Below are positions 41,452-49,343 of a stretch of 64,000 nucleotides of DNA, one piece after another. The notes under the pieces were generated by a model. That model did no database searches, had not been told where the DNA came from, and was given only the letters and a program-made list of their open reading frames with translations. Source of the DNA: Micromonospora chalcea (lineage in GTDB: Bacteria > Actinomycetota > Actinomycetes > Mycobacteriales > Micromonosporaceae); contig NZ_MAGP01000075.1 of assembly GCF_002926165.1 (NCBI RefSeq), positions 1 through 64,000 on the forward strand, in the 5' to 3' direction. The translations under genes and the position numbers were made by a program. Numbering within the stretch: the first letter of the stretch is position 1; each line of letters starts with the position of its first letter.

Positions 41452-41853
41452 ATGTGGGCGGACGAGGCCGCGCTGGACGCGGCGGCACGCCGGCTCGACG
41501 AATGGGAGTCGTCCCTGGCCGACCGGGCGGCACGGGCCCGCGACCTGTCCGCCCGCACCCAGGCGCTGACCGGCACCGCGCGCAGCGCCGACGGACTGGT
41601 CGAGGTCACCGTCGACTCGTCCGGGCTGCTCACCGACCTGCGGCTGGACGAACGCGTCCGGCAGCACTCCGCCGCACACACCGCCCGGCAGATTCTCGCC
41701 GTCAGCCGGGACGCCCGCGCCGACCTGCTGCGACGGCTCACCGAGGCCACCACCGCGGCACTCGGCGCGGACGACCCGGCCGGGCAGGCGATCGTCGAGT
41801 CCCACCAGCGGCGGTTCGGCCCCGACCCGGGCACGTCGGATGCCGCCCGGTGA
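41452..41853 (+). CDS. YbaB/EbfC-family protein of a type VII secretion toxin locus
   Basis: 133-residue protein of the YbaB/EbfC DNA-binding family in the variant found in actinomycete ESX-substrate loci. An N-terminal helix (LDAAARRLDEWESSLADRAA) leads to the diagnostic beta region SADGLVEVTVDSSGLLTDLRLD, followed by a C-terminal helical part (TARQILAVSRDARADLLRRL). GGGAGGG precedes the ATG by six bases. It overlaps the next gene by 14 bases. The family usually binds nucleoid DNA, but in these loci the protein may act as a chaperone-like partner. Confidence 0.8.
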   Translation: MWADEAALDAAARRLDEWESSLADRAARARDLSARTQALTGTARSADGLVEVTVDSSGLLTDLRLDERVRQHSAAHTARQILAVSRDARADLLRRLTEATTAALGADDPAGQAIVESHQRRFGPDPGTSDAAR

Positions 41854-42160
41854 CGGCCTCCAGGTCGACCCGGACGACCTGACCGCGCACGCCGCACACC
41901 TCGGCCGCTGCGCCGACAGCATCGACACCGCCCGGCAGGCCGGCCAGCACGTCAGGCTGGGCGCCGACGCGTACGGGCAGCTCTGCGCGATCATGCCGGC
42001 CCTGCTCGACGGTCTCCAGCGGATGCTCACAGACGGCATCGGCACCGCCGCCACGTCGGTCCGGGACACCGCCGGGAAGCTGCGGTCGAGCGCCGAGCGC
42101 TACCGCGCCTCCGACGCGCACGCCGCCGACCTGCTCGACCGGGTACGGCAGCGGCGGTGA
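41840..42160 (+). CDS. EspC/WXG100-like type VII secretion-associated protein
   Basis: 106 residues, two long helices in an ESX-type hairpin: VDPDDLTAHAAHLGRCADSID forms the first, VRDTAGKLRSSAERYRASDAHAADLLDRV the second. The pattern fits the EspC-like family (type VII secretion target). Such small proteins pair with the larger substrate encoded next to them and are secreted together. The start at 41840 overlaps the YbaB gene, and its stop overlaps the toxin gene by four bases (GTGA). Confidence 0.78.
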   Translation: MPPGDGLQVDPDDLTAHAAHLGRCADSIDTARQAGQHVRLGADAYGQLCAIMPALLDGLQRMLTDGIGTAATSVRDTAGKLRSSAERYRASDAHAADLLDRVRQRR

Positions 42161-43455
42161 CCACGAACCCACTGGTCGCCGCCGCGGCGGACTCCGGTCC
42201 GAGTCCCTGGGCCGGCGTGTGGATCTGCGAGGACATCGAACTCATCGCCCAGGGCGTCCGCACCGGCAGCTGGATCGACGGCAGCCTCGGCGTGGTCAGC
42301 GCCGGCCTCGACGCGCTCGCGCTCGTGTCCGACCCGGCCGGGGTCCTCCTCCAGTACGGCATCGCCTGGCTCATCGAACACGTCAAGCCGCTCAGCGAAG
42401 CCCTCGACTGGCTCGCCGGCGACCCCGCCGAGATCACCGCGCACGCGCAGACCTGGCGCAACGTCGCCGCGTCCCTGCGCGAGGACGCCGCCGAGCTGGC
42501 CCACGCCGTACGCACCGAGGTCGCCGGCTGGACCGGCGCCGCCGCCACCGGCTACCGCCGCTGGGCGAGCGAACAGCAGCAGGCCATCACCGGGCTCGCG
42601 CAGGGCGCCGAGGCGATGGCCGCGATCACCGAAGGCGCCGCCGGCCTGGTCGCGGCAGTGCGGCTGCTGGTCCGCGACGCCATCGCCGCCTGCGTGTCCC
42701 GCCTGATCGTGTACGCGGCCGAACTGGTCGCCACGGCGGGGCTGGCGACGCCGCTGGTGGTGGAGCAGGTGACGACGACAGTGGCGTCGTGGGCGGCGCG
42801 GATCGGGCGGTTGTTGCGGGGGTTGCTGGCAAGTCTGCGGCGGCTGATTCCGGAGATGCGGCGGCTGGGTGAGCTGATCGGCAAGCTGAAGGAGGCGCTG
42901 CGCCGCCTCTCGTCCGCCGGACCGGAGAAGACTCCTGGCAGCGGTGGCCCCGGGCGCCATAACGGTCACCCGACGAGGCCCCCGGACTTCGACCCGGGCA
43001 AGCAGCATGGTCCCCTCGGCGCCGACTTCCGGCCCGAGGTGAATGACCCTCGCGGCTTGTTCGACGACAAGGAAAGAGCGGTCGGTGACCGCCTCGCCGA
43101 GGAAGGGGACATGGTCCATCCACGGGAACGTGACGACAGCCTGTACAAGCTCAAGAATCCGGACTCGATGGTGCGGTCCGGTCCAGACGATCCCGGCGTG
43201 GTGACCGAATTCAAGACCCTCGACCGCTCCAGCAGCGAAGCCGTACGCCGTAACATCATGGCCGCCGGTAAGCAGGTCGACCAGACCGGCGGCGGCAACG
43301 CGGTCATCGACGGACGCCCGGTAAACCTGAGCGAGGAGGAGGCCCGGCGGGGTTTCGCACGAGCGCTGGGTCAGCACAGACAGCACGGCAGCGCCATGCC
43401 CGGCCAGGTCCGAATCATCCTCGGCGACAACCGAATAATCACGCTTCCCGACTAG
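42157..43455 (+). CDS. Type VII-secreted polymorphic toxin with CdiA-C-like nuclease domain
   Basis: 432 residues. Residues ~1-250 are helical and Ala-rich, with the ESX-like stretch AHAVRTEVAGWTGAAATGYRRW, whose W-x-G matches the turn of WXG-type secreted proteins. A Gly/Pro-rich linker (~255-285) leads to the C-terminal ~150 residues: FDDKERAVGDRLAEEGDMV, then a PDSMV and VVTEFKTLDRSSSEAVRRNI, and finally QVRIILGDNRIITLPD. The E...D...EFK pattern is that of the CdiA-C tRNA nuclease group with a PD-(D/E)xK fold. An immunity candidate starts five bases after the stop. I infer an antibacterial toxin delivered by a type VII system encoded elsewhere. Confidence 0.8.
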   Translation: MTTNPLVAAAADSGPSPWAGVWICEDIELIAQGVRTGSWIDGSLGVVSAGLDALALVSDPAGVLLQYGIAWLIEHVKPLSEALDWLAGDPAEITAHAQTWRNVAASLREDAAELAHAVRTEVAGWTGAAATGYRRWASEQQQAITGLAQGAEAMAAITEGAAGLVAAVRLLVRDAIAACVSRLIVYAAELVATAGLATPLVVEQVTTTVASWAARIGRLLRGLLASLRRLIPEMRRLGELIGKLKEALRRLSSAGPEKTPGSGGPGRHNGHPTRPPDFDPGKQHGPLGADFRPEVNDPRGLFDDKERAVGDRLAEEGDMVHPRERDDSLYKLKNPDSMVRSGPDDPGVVTEFKTLDRSSSEAVRRNIMAAGKQVDQTGGGNAVIDGRPVNLSEEEARRGFARALGQHRQHGSAMPGQVRIILGDNRIITLPD

Positions 43456-43459
43456 TCTG

Positions 43460-43942
43460 GTGTCGCACATGTCGACTTTGGAACACATTTTTCTCCACGC
43501 TGCGGAGGAGCCGAAAGCGGTGGCCGACAGGATTGCTTCGGCGATCGGGTTGCGAGCTTCGATCAGTCCTGAGGGAGGCATTTATTTGAGCCGTCCCGCG
43601 CAGTGCGGCCCAGGCGGGGAGGTCGGCGGCGAGGTTGCCCGCAACTATCTCGCCTATCCCTCCAACGTCCCGGAGGAGCAGTCGCTCCTGGACGCCTATG
43701 AGATCCTCTGGGATTTCGGGTACACGGGCAGAGACCGGGATGTCCAACTGCGTGAAGCCCGCCGCGTCTTCGAGCAGCTCTCCGCGGCGCGGCTGTGGCC
43801 GGCTGTGCTGGTGGCGGGTCTCGACACGCTGATCGCCGCCTGGGATCCGGATCTCGGGTCCACCTGGTTTCCCTCGGGGACGTCACCGGACGCGGTCGAT
43901 CGGGACGCCTGGCAGGAGTATCTCGCCCGTCTCCGCCACTGA
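43460..43942 (+). CDS. Immunity protein candidate for the CdiA-C-like toxin
   Basis: 160-residue hydrophilic protein, family not recognised. It starts from GTG 43460 or ATG 43469 (MSTLEHIFLHAAEEPKAVAD), five to fourteen bases after the toxin stop. The segment EEQSLLDAYEILWDFGYTGR and a Trp-rich C-terminus (LGSTWFPSG) are typical of small acidic immunity proteins but not diagnostic. The GC content visibly drops compared with the toxin's N-terminal part, as expected for an exchangeable toxin tip plus immunity cassette. Function is assigned by position only. Confidence 0.65.
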   Translation: MSHMSTLEHIFLHAAEEPKAVADRIASAIGLRASISPEGGIYLSRPAQCGPGGEVGGEVARNYLAYPSNVPEEQSLLDAYEILWDFGYTGRDRDVQLREARRVFEQLSAARLWPAVLVAGLDTLIAAWDPDLGSTWFPSGTSPDAVDRDAWQEYLARLRH

Positions 43943-43944
43943 TC

Positions 43945-44169
43945 GTGGACCCGTACGAGCTGGTAGAACTCAGGGATGCCGTGCCTGAGGAGAATCTCCC
44001 CGCCGGAGCGGTCGGTGCCATCGTGCGCGTGTTCCACCGCCCCGACCTCGCCTATGAGGTGGAGTTCGCCGATCAGGACGGCCGGCCCCTCAGTGCTGTG
44101 GCCCTGACGCCGGACAAGATCCAGAAGGTCGACACCACGGGTGGCGACGGACAGTCGGCAGCACAGTAG
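43945..44169 (+). CDS. DUF4926 domain protein
   Basis: 74-residue protein starting at GTG 43945, two bases after the previous stop. It reads YELVELRDAVPEENLPAGAVGAIVRV and then YEVEFADQDGRPLSAVAL, the pattern of DUF4926, a small beta-rich SH3-like domain frequent next to polymorphic toxin genes. Function unknown; many such genes are thought to be immunity or accessory proteins. Confidence 0.78.
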   Translation: MDPYELVELRDAVPEENLPAGAVGAIVRVFHRPDLAYEVEFADQDGRPLSAVALTPDKIQKVDTTGGDGQSAAQ

Positions 44170-44489
44170 TGGCCGGCCTCGTCGTTCTGCGGCCCGGGGT
44201 CGACCGGACAGCGACCGGAGGGTTATTCGACTGGACCGTGGGGTTCCTGATCGCTCGGCTCACTGACAGAGACGCCGCAGCGCATCTTCAAGAGATCGTC
44301 GACAACAACCTCGGTTCATTCCGGCTGGATGACCTGTCGCCGGAAGCCCAGCGCGAGGTCGTCGCCCATTTGCGCGAGGGTCTTGTCGCGGCGGGTGAAC
44401 AGCATCTGCCGGAGACAGCCCAGAAATCTGTTGTGGTGGCACATCTCCGAGAACTCGTCGCCGCGACTCACAGCTTGCCGGTGGAGTAA
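44169..44489 (+). CDS. 106-residue hypothetical protein in toxin-immunity array
   Basis: Starts with a GTG that shares one base with the preceding stop (TAGTG), so it is probably translated by coupling. Helical, with GLFDWTVGFLIARLTDRDA and HLREGLVAAGEQHLPETAQ; no recognised family or catalytic motif. It follows the DUF4926 gene in an array of small genes behind the toxin, which suggests an immunity or accessory role. Confidence 0.6.
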   Translation: MAGLVVLRPGVDRTATGGLFDWTVGFLIARLTDRDAAAHLQEIVDNNLGSFRLDDLSPEAQREVVAHLREGLVAAGEQHLPETAQKSVVVAHLRELVAATHSLPVE

Positions 44490-44510
44490 GGATGTTCGGA
44501 AAGGGGCGAC

Positions 44511-44741
44511 ATGGGAATGATGGTGGCCGCCCGTCGGATCGAGGCTCCGGCGGACGAGGTGCGGTATGCGTTTGGTTTTGAGGACAGGTTCGATCGCATC
44601 CTCGTCATCGACCCGCAGACGTTGCAGGCACGAGTCGAGGACGACGACTTCAACGCCGCTGCCAGCGCCATCACCGCCAAGATCGTCAATGCCTGGCGCG
44701 ACCGGGGCGAGTTCCCGGAACGCATGCTCGTCGCGAGTTAG
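44511..44741 (+). CDS. 76-residue hypothetical protein in toxin-immunity array
   Basis: Small acidic protein beginning MGMMVAARRIEAPADEVR and containing FEDRFDRILVIDPQTLQ; an ATG with AAAGGGG upstream. No family recognised. It continues the run of small genes on the plus strand after the toxin and may be another immunity-type protein. Confidence 0.6.
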   Translation: MGMMVAARRIEAPADEVRYAFGFEDRFDRILVIDPQTLQARVEDDDFNAAASAITAKIVNAWRDRGEFPERMLVAS

Positions 44742-44778
44742 CTGAGAAACCAACCACTCAGACCGGAGGAACCCCCTG

Positions 44779-45063
44779 GTGGCTTCATTCGACGAGTGGC
44801 TGGACGTCTACGAGGTCGTCTACCGCGCCCTGCCCGCCGAGTCCGACCACCAGTGCCCGAACTGCGGTCACCGAACCCTCCGGATGGTGTTCACCGGGCC
44901 CCCAGGGGCCGGCTACGGCTACGCCTCCTTCTGGTGCGACACCTGCCTCGAGGGCATCCACGTCTCGCGGGCTCCGGTTCCCGCCGGAGGGAGGGCCCTG
45001 TCCACTGCCGCGCCGATCGAGGAACGCACCAGGGGCATCCCCAACTACCGCCTGGTGACATAG
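44779..45063 (+). CDS. Small zinc-ribbon protein
   Basis: 94 residues from GTG 44779, preceded by GGAGGA at a good distance. Two CxxC pairs (CPNCGH and CDTC) about 30 residues apart form a likely zinc ribbon around a Gly-rich turn (GPPGAGYGYASFWC). No catalytic motif. It is the last gene of the array behind the toxin, 37 bases after the previous gene, and ends before a convergent methyltransferase gene. Role unknown. Confidence 0.7.
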   Translation: MASFDEWLDVYEVVYRALPAESDHQCPNCGHRTLRMVFTGPPGAGYGYASFWCDTCLEGIHVSRAPVPAGGRALSTAAPIEERTRGIPNYRLVT

Positions 45064-45080
45064 CTGAATCGCGTCGGGAA

Positions 45081-45095
45081 TCGGCTATGAGCCGA
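45081..45095. terminator. Short hairpin between convergent zinc-ribbon and methyltransferase genes
   Basis: TCGGCT (45081-45086) and AGCCGA (45090-45095) pair around ATG; GGGA and TCCC just outside extend the symmetry with a bulge. It overlaps the methyltransferase stop codon. Weak terminator candidate. Confidence 0.35.
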
Positions 45096-45876
45096 GGATC
45101 CCGCACTGCAGCCGGACGGTGACGCGCTCGGTCACCACGTCCACCCCGCCGAGAGCGTCGCGTACGTCGGCGGCGAACTCCGCGCGTTGATGCAAAGTAG
45201 GCAGACGTTCAGCGGACATGGCGGAGAAGACACCGCCGACCATGTCGTCGACGGTGAGCGGCGCGTCGTACCGCACCGACGTCTCCTCGTACCGATATCC
45301 GGCCCCCACGAGCGCCTCCCGGTTGCGGCGACGCCCGTCCTCGTCGGTCTGGCATCTCCCGGTGACCGGGTGGCCGACCATCCGCTCCAGGCATCCGCGC
45401 AGCGCGATCGACCACTCGGTGTCCTGCATCCACAAGGGTTCGCCGTTGGTGACGACCGCGATTCCACCGCCTGAGCGCAACAACGGCCGTGCCGCCTCGA
45501 ACAGGGCGTCGCGGTCCATGAAGTGAATGGCGACGGCGACGGTCAGCGCACCGACACTCCCCTCGCCGAGCAGCCGGGACAACGCGGGCACATCACCGTC
45601 GCTGCCGAGCATCCACGTGGCGTTGGCGGTCCCCCGGTCCAGGGCGGCACGCCGGGCGATGGCCAGCATGTCCGGTTCCGGGTCCATGCCGACGACAGCG
45701 CCCACCCGGTCGGCGAGCGGGATGCTCAACTGACCGGTGCCGCAGCCGAGGTCGACGACGGTGTCGTCAGGACCGAGACCGAAGACTGCCGCCAGCGCGT
45801 CGACCGCCTCGGGTGGATAGCCGCGCCGATGCCGTGCGTAGTAGGTCGCCACCTCACCGCCGAAGCCCGTCGCCAT
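45085..45876 (-). CDS. Class I SAM-dependent methyltransferase
   Basis: 263 residues. Motif I is VVDLGCGTGQLSIPLA, motif II VVGMDPEPDM, and motif III VNG-like ALTVAVAIHFMDRDAL followed by LLRSGGGIAVV. The beginning GGEVATYYARHRRGYPPEAVD is typical of the UbiE/COQ5-like Methyltransf_11 group in actinomycetes. The substrate is unknown. The start ATG at 45876 faces the CPBP gene across a 203-base gap. No operon partner is seen. Confidence 0.88.
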   Translation of the reverse strand: MATGFGGEVATYYARHRRGYPPEAVDALAAVFGLGPDDTVVDLGCGTGQLSIPLADRVGAVVGMDPEPDMLAIARRAALDRGTANATWMLGSDGDVPALSRLLGEGSVGALTVAVAIHFMDRDALFEAARPLLRSGGGIAVVTNGEPLWMQDTEWSIALRGCLERMVGHPVTGRCQTDEDGRRRNREALVGAGYRYEETSVRYDAPLTVDDMVGGVFSAMSAERLPTLHQRAEFAADVRDALGGVDVVTERVTVRLQCGILGS

Positions 45877-46079
45877 GCCGGCAGCCTGCCCGCCGCGACC
45901 GTCGCGAGGCCAGCCGTTCTGCTCAGGGCACGCCCTCGAAACGCCGCGACCGCCGAGCCTGTCCCCCGTGCGAGCTACCCGCAAGTGTCCACCGCACGGT
46001 GACGTTTCCCGGCCTGCGAATCCATAGCGTTCCAGGTGAACCGTGGCGCTCCGGCCGCGGACCTCTCGAAGGAAACGTC

Positions 46080-46916
46080 ATGCGTGTGGTGAAGCAGTTC
46101 CTGGCCGTCGTCGCGGTCAGTCTCGTCGGCAGCCTTGCGGTCGTCGCGGCACAGGACAACGCCGTGCTCAGCCTGATCCTCGGCGCCGCGACCGCCGCAG
46201 CCGCGATCATCGTGTACGGGTGGGTGGTGCGCCGTACCGAGCGTCGCGACGTCACCGAGCTGGCCCGGAACGGCGCGGCCGCCCGGCTCAACCGCGGGGT
46301 GCTGATCGGGTTCGCCATGTTCGCTGCGGTCATCGTCAACATCGCCCTCATGGGCGGCTACCACGTACACGGCATCGGCTCGGTGTCCGGCGCGGTGGGC
46401 ATGGTCGGGTTCATGGCCGCCGCGGCGGTGACCGAGGAGCTGATGTTCCGCGGGCTGCTGTTCCGCCTGGTCGAGGAACGGCTCGGTACGTGGCTCTCGC
46501 TGCTGCTGACGGGCGTACTGTTCGGCCTGATGCACCTGCTGAACCCGGACGCCAGCCTGTGGGGTGCCACCGCCATCGCGATCGAGGCCGGGTTCATGCT
46601 GGCGGCCTGCTATGCCGCGACCCGCAACCTGTGGGTACCCATCGGCCTGCACTTCGGCTGGAACTTCGCCGCCGGCGGCATCTTCGGCGTCGTCGTCTCC
46701 GGCAACGGCGAGTCGGCGGGTCTGCTGGACGCCACCACGTCGGGTTCGACGCTGCTCAGCGGCGGCGACTTCGGGCCGGAGGGCAGCCTCTACACGGTGG
46801 CTGCCGGGGCGGCGCTGACAGTGGTCTTCCTCTGGCTGGCGCACCGCCGTGGTCACATTGTGACGCGGCGCCGCCGCGCGGCCGAGGCCCCGGCGGAGAG
46901 CGTTACGGTCTCCTGA
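46080..46916 (+). CDS. CPBP intramembrane metalloprotease (CAAX protease family)
   Basis: 278-residue membrane protein with about seven TM helices. The CPBP motifs are intact: EE in VTEELMFRGLLF (motif 1), FGLMHLLNPD (motif 2, His), and LHFGWNFAAG (motif 3, His and Asn). In bacteria these proteases can process bacteriocins or signal proteins. I chose the ATG at 46080, with AAGGA upstream. Its stop shares one base with the start of the sensor kinase gene (TGATG), so it is co-translated with the two-component system and may act in its signal path. Confidence 0.9.
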   Translation: MRVVKQFLAVVAVSLVGSLAVVAAQDNAVLSLILGAATAAAAIIVYGWVVRRTERRDVTELARNGAAARLNRGVLIGFAMFAAVIVNIALMGGYHVHGIGSVSGAVGMVGFMAAAAVTEELMFRGLLFRLVEERLGTWLSLLLTGVLFGLMHLLNPDASLWGATAIAIEAGFMLAACYAATRNLWVPIGLHFGWNFAAGGIFGVVVSGNGESAGLLDATTSGSTLLSGGDFGPEGSLYTVAAGAALTVVFLWLAHRRGHIVTRRRRAAEAPAESVTVS

Positions 46917-48070
46917 TGATCACCCGACGGATGCTCCAGGACTCGTGGCGGCACTGGCCCGTCACGGTCCGGGATCTCCCGCTGGCGCTGGTGATCGCGC
47001 TCGCAGCAGTGACCCCACCGCTGCGCGGCATCGGTACGCAGCTCGGCGATCTGCCCGCCCGGCCGTTCGACGCGCTGACAGTCGTGGTGATCGCCCTGGA
47101 GTGCCTTCCGCTGGCGCTGCGCCGCAGCCGCCCGGCGCTGTCCCTCGCCCTGGTGTCACTCGGCTTCGCGCTCGACCAGGTGCGCGCGTACCACACCTTC
47201 GCGGGCGCCGCGCTCGCCGTCGCGCTGGTGAGCGCGGGCGCCCACCTGGACCGAGGCCGCCGTACGACGGTGCTCGCCGGCTCCCTCGCGTACATCGGTC
47301 TGGCAGTCGTGCTGGATCGACAGGGGTCGACCGAGGGCGTGGTCGGGTTCACCACGTTCTACCTGCTGCTGGCGCTCGCCTGGGGCACCGGGTCGTGGCT
47401 GCGGCAGGACCGCCTCGCCGAGGCCGAACGCCGCCGGCACGTCGCCGACACCGCCCGCGCCGCCGAACGCGCCCGCATCGCCGGTGAACTCCACGACGTG
47501 GTCACCCACCACGTGACGGCGATGGTGGTACAGGCCGAGGCGGCCCGCTACCTGACCGCCGCGCCCGACCGCCTCGACACCACCCTGACCGCCATCACCG
47601 ACACCGGCCGCCGTGCCATCGGCGACCTGCGGCTGCTGCTCGACGTGCTCAACCCCGACCACGGTACGGAGCCACGCGCCCCATCGGTCGGCGAGCTGCA
47701 CACCCTGGTGGAGCAGACCCGGCAGGCCGGGCAGCCGGTGGAGTTCACGCAGCAGGGCACCCCGGCGGAGGTGACCGGCGGCGCGGAGATGGCCGCGTAC
47801 CGGGTGGTGCAGGAGGCGCTGACGAACGCCCTCAAACACGCGCACGGCCGCCCCACCGCTGTGCACGTACACCATGGAGACCGGGAGATCACGGTGGAGA
47901 TCAGCACGGACGGCCCGGGCCCGCGCGCCGCGGGTCCGGGCGGAAGCGGACGCGGCCTGGCCGGGCTGCGCGAGCGCGTGTCGGTGCTCGGCGGCGAGTT
48001 CGACGCCAGGCGCGGGGCGGGCGACGGCTTCGTCGTCCGCGCGCGCATCCCCACCGGGAGCGCGTCGTGA
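46916..48070 (+). CDS. Sensor histidine kinase (NarL/DesK type)
   Basis: 384 residues. Four to five TM helices occupy ~25-165 (LPLALVIALAAVTPPL; LALALVSLG-like ALSLALVSLGFALDQV; FYLLLALAWGTGSWL). A cytosolic HisKA_3 domain follows with the phosphorylated His in ERARIAGELHDVVTHHVTAM. The ATP domain has the N-box AYRVVQEALTNALKHAHG and G-box GRGLAGLRERV. No clear external sensory domain, so it probably senses within the membrane. The gene overlaps the CPBP gene by one base and the response regulator by four. Confidence 0.92.
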   Translation: MITRRMLQDSWRHWPVTVRDLPLALVIALAAVTPPLRGIGTQLGDLPARPFDALTVVVIALECLPLALRRSRPALSLALVSLGFALDQVRAYHTFAGAALAVALVSAGAHLDRGRRTTVLAGSLAYIGLAVVLDRQGSTEGVVGFTTFYLLLALAWGTGSWLRQDRLAEAERRRHVADTARAAERARIAGELHDVVTHHVTAMVVQAEAARYLTAAPDRLDTTLTAITDTGRRAIGDLRLLLDVLNPDHGTEPRAPSVGELHTLVEQTRQAGQPVEFTQQGTPAEVTGGAEMAAYRVVQEALTNALKHAHGRPTAVHVHHGDREITVEISTDGPGPRAAGPGGSGRGLAGLRERVSVLGGEFDARRGAGDGFVVRARIPTGSAS

Positions 48071-48726
48071 CCAGGCCGATCCGGGTGCTGGTCTGCGACG
48101 ACCAGGCGCTGATCCGTACCGGGTTCACCACCATCATCGACGCGCAGCCGGACATGGCCGCGGTGGGCGAGTGCGGCGACGGCCGCGCCGCGGTCGACCT
48201 CGCCGGCCGCCTGCGGCCCGACGTGGTGGTGATGGACGTACGCATGCCGGTGCTCGACGGCATCAAGGCCACCCGCCTGCTGGCCGGCGCGGGCGTCGCC
48301 CACCCGGTCAAGGTGCTGGTGGTGACGACGTTCAACCTCGACGAGTACGTCTACGAGGCGCTGCGCGCCGGCGCGAGCGGGTTCCTGCTCAAGGACGCCC
48401 CACCGGCGCAGCTGCTGCACGGCATCCGCACCGTCGCCTCCGGCGCAGCGCTGCTGGCGCCCGAGGTGACGCGGCAGCTCGTCGGCCGGTACGCGGCGCG
48501 GATCCGCCCGGCCGAGGGCGCACCTGCGGACGTGGGGCTGACGCCGCGTGAGCTGGAGGTGCTGCGGCTGATCGCCGACGGGTTGTCGAACAGCGAGATC
48601 GCGGCGCGGTTGGTGATCAGTCAGGAGACGGTGAAGACGTACGTGTCGCGGATTCTCACGAAGCTGGACGTGCGGGACCGGGTGCAGGCGGTGGTGTACG
48701 CGTACCGCACCGGCCTGGTCACCTGA
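48067..48726 (+). CDS. LuxR/NarL-family response regulator
   Basis: 219 residues. The receiver domain has the acidic pair in VLVCDDQALIR, phospho-acceptor Asp in VVVMDVRMPVLDG, Thr in LVVTTF and Lys in FLLKDA. The C-terminal LuxR HTH reads LTPRELEVLRLIADGLSNSEIAARL followed by SQETVKTYVSRIL. The GTG start overlaps the kinase stop (GTGA). It is the cognate partner of the preceding kinase; targets are unknown, autoregulation is common. Its stop is one base from that of the convergent neighbour. Confidence 0.94.
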   Translation: MTRPIRVLVCDDQALIRTGFTTIIDAQPDMAAVGECGDGRAAVDLAGRLRPDVVVMDVRMPVLDGIKATRLLAGAGVAHPVKVLVVTTFNLDEYVYEALRAGASGFLLKDAPPAQLLHGIRTVASGAALLAPEVTRQLVGRYAARIRPAEGAPADVGLTPRELEVLRLIADGLSNSEIAARLVISQETVKTYVSRILTKLDVRDRVQAVVYAYRTGLVT

Positions 48727-48727
48727 T

Positions 48728-49339
48728 CTACCCGCCAGGAACCGACACACCATCGTCGTCGAGAGGTGAGCCGTCCAGGGCGCGATCGGTCTCCGCGGCG
48801 GTCAGACGCACGATCACGTCGCCGTCGGAGGTCGGAAAGCGGGTGAAACGCAACAGGACGAACCCCGAACGGTTGCTGCCCCGCACGCCGTTGCCGAGGG
48901 GCATCGTGTGCACACCCTCGACGAGCCATTGATAGACCGGCTGCGCGTCCGCGTCACGCCAGCCCTTCAAGCCGGCGTGGTGAACCGCCAGGGTCAGCTT
49001 CTCCGCCAGGTACTCGGGGTCGCAGACGCTGGTGATCGTCAGGTCGAGTTCCGCGAACCGGTGTGCCGGCCCGAAGTGCCACAGTGCCCGCACCTCGCGG
49101 ACCCCCGGGGTCAGCGGCCGTCCGACGAACAACCAGTCGTACGCGTCCAGGAAGGGTGCGTGGCGCTTGAGCCAGCTCTCCCTGTCCTGTTCCCGCAGGA
49201 TCCAGGGCAGAGGGATCTCGTTGAACTCGTCGGTCCACACGACTTCGGGAATCTCCCAGGCGTCGAGCCAGGTTCTGACGCGCTCGCGGTTGGCCAGGAA
49301 CGCGGCTCGCAGTTCATCGCGCTGGCGGCGTCCGGTCAT
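48728..49339 (-). CDS. Hypothetical protein downstream of WD40 kinase
   Basis: 203 residues from the ATG at 49339, four bases after the kinase gene's stop, hence the same operon. The sequence (WLDAWEIPEVVWTDEFNEIP; WHFGPAHRFAELDLTITSV; RGSNRSGFVLLRFTRFPTSDG) looks like a compact globular protein with alternating strands. No family or catalytic motif recognised. Coupling to a kinase-WD40 protein and the small upstream gene suggests that it is a partner or substrate. Confidence 0.7.
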   Translation of the reverse strand: MTGRRQRDELRAAFLANRERVRTWLDAWEIPEVVWTDEFNEIPLPWILREQDRESWLKRHAPFLDAYDWLFVGRPLTPGVREVRALWHFGPAHRFAELDLTITSVCDPEYLAEKLTLAVHHAGLKGWRDADAQPVYQWLVEGVHTMPLGNGVRGSNRSGFVLLRFTRFPTSDGDVIVRLTAAETDRALDGSPLDDDGVSVPGG

Positions 49340-49343
49340 CGGA

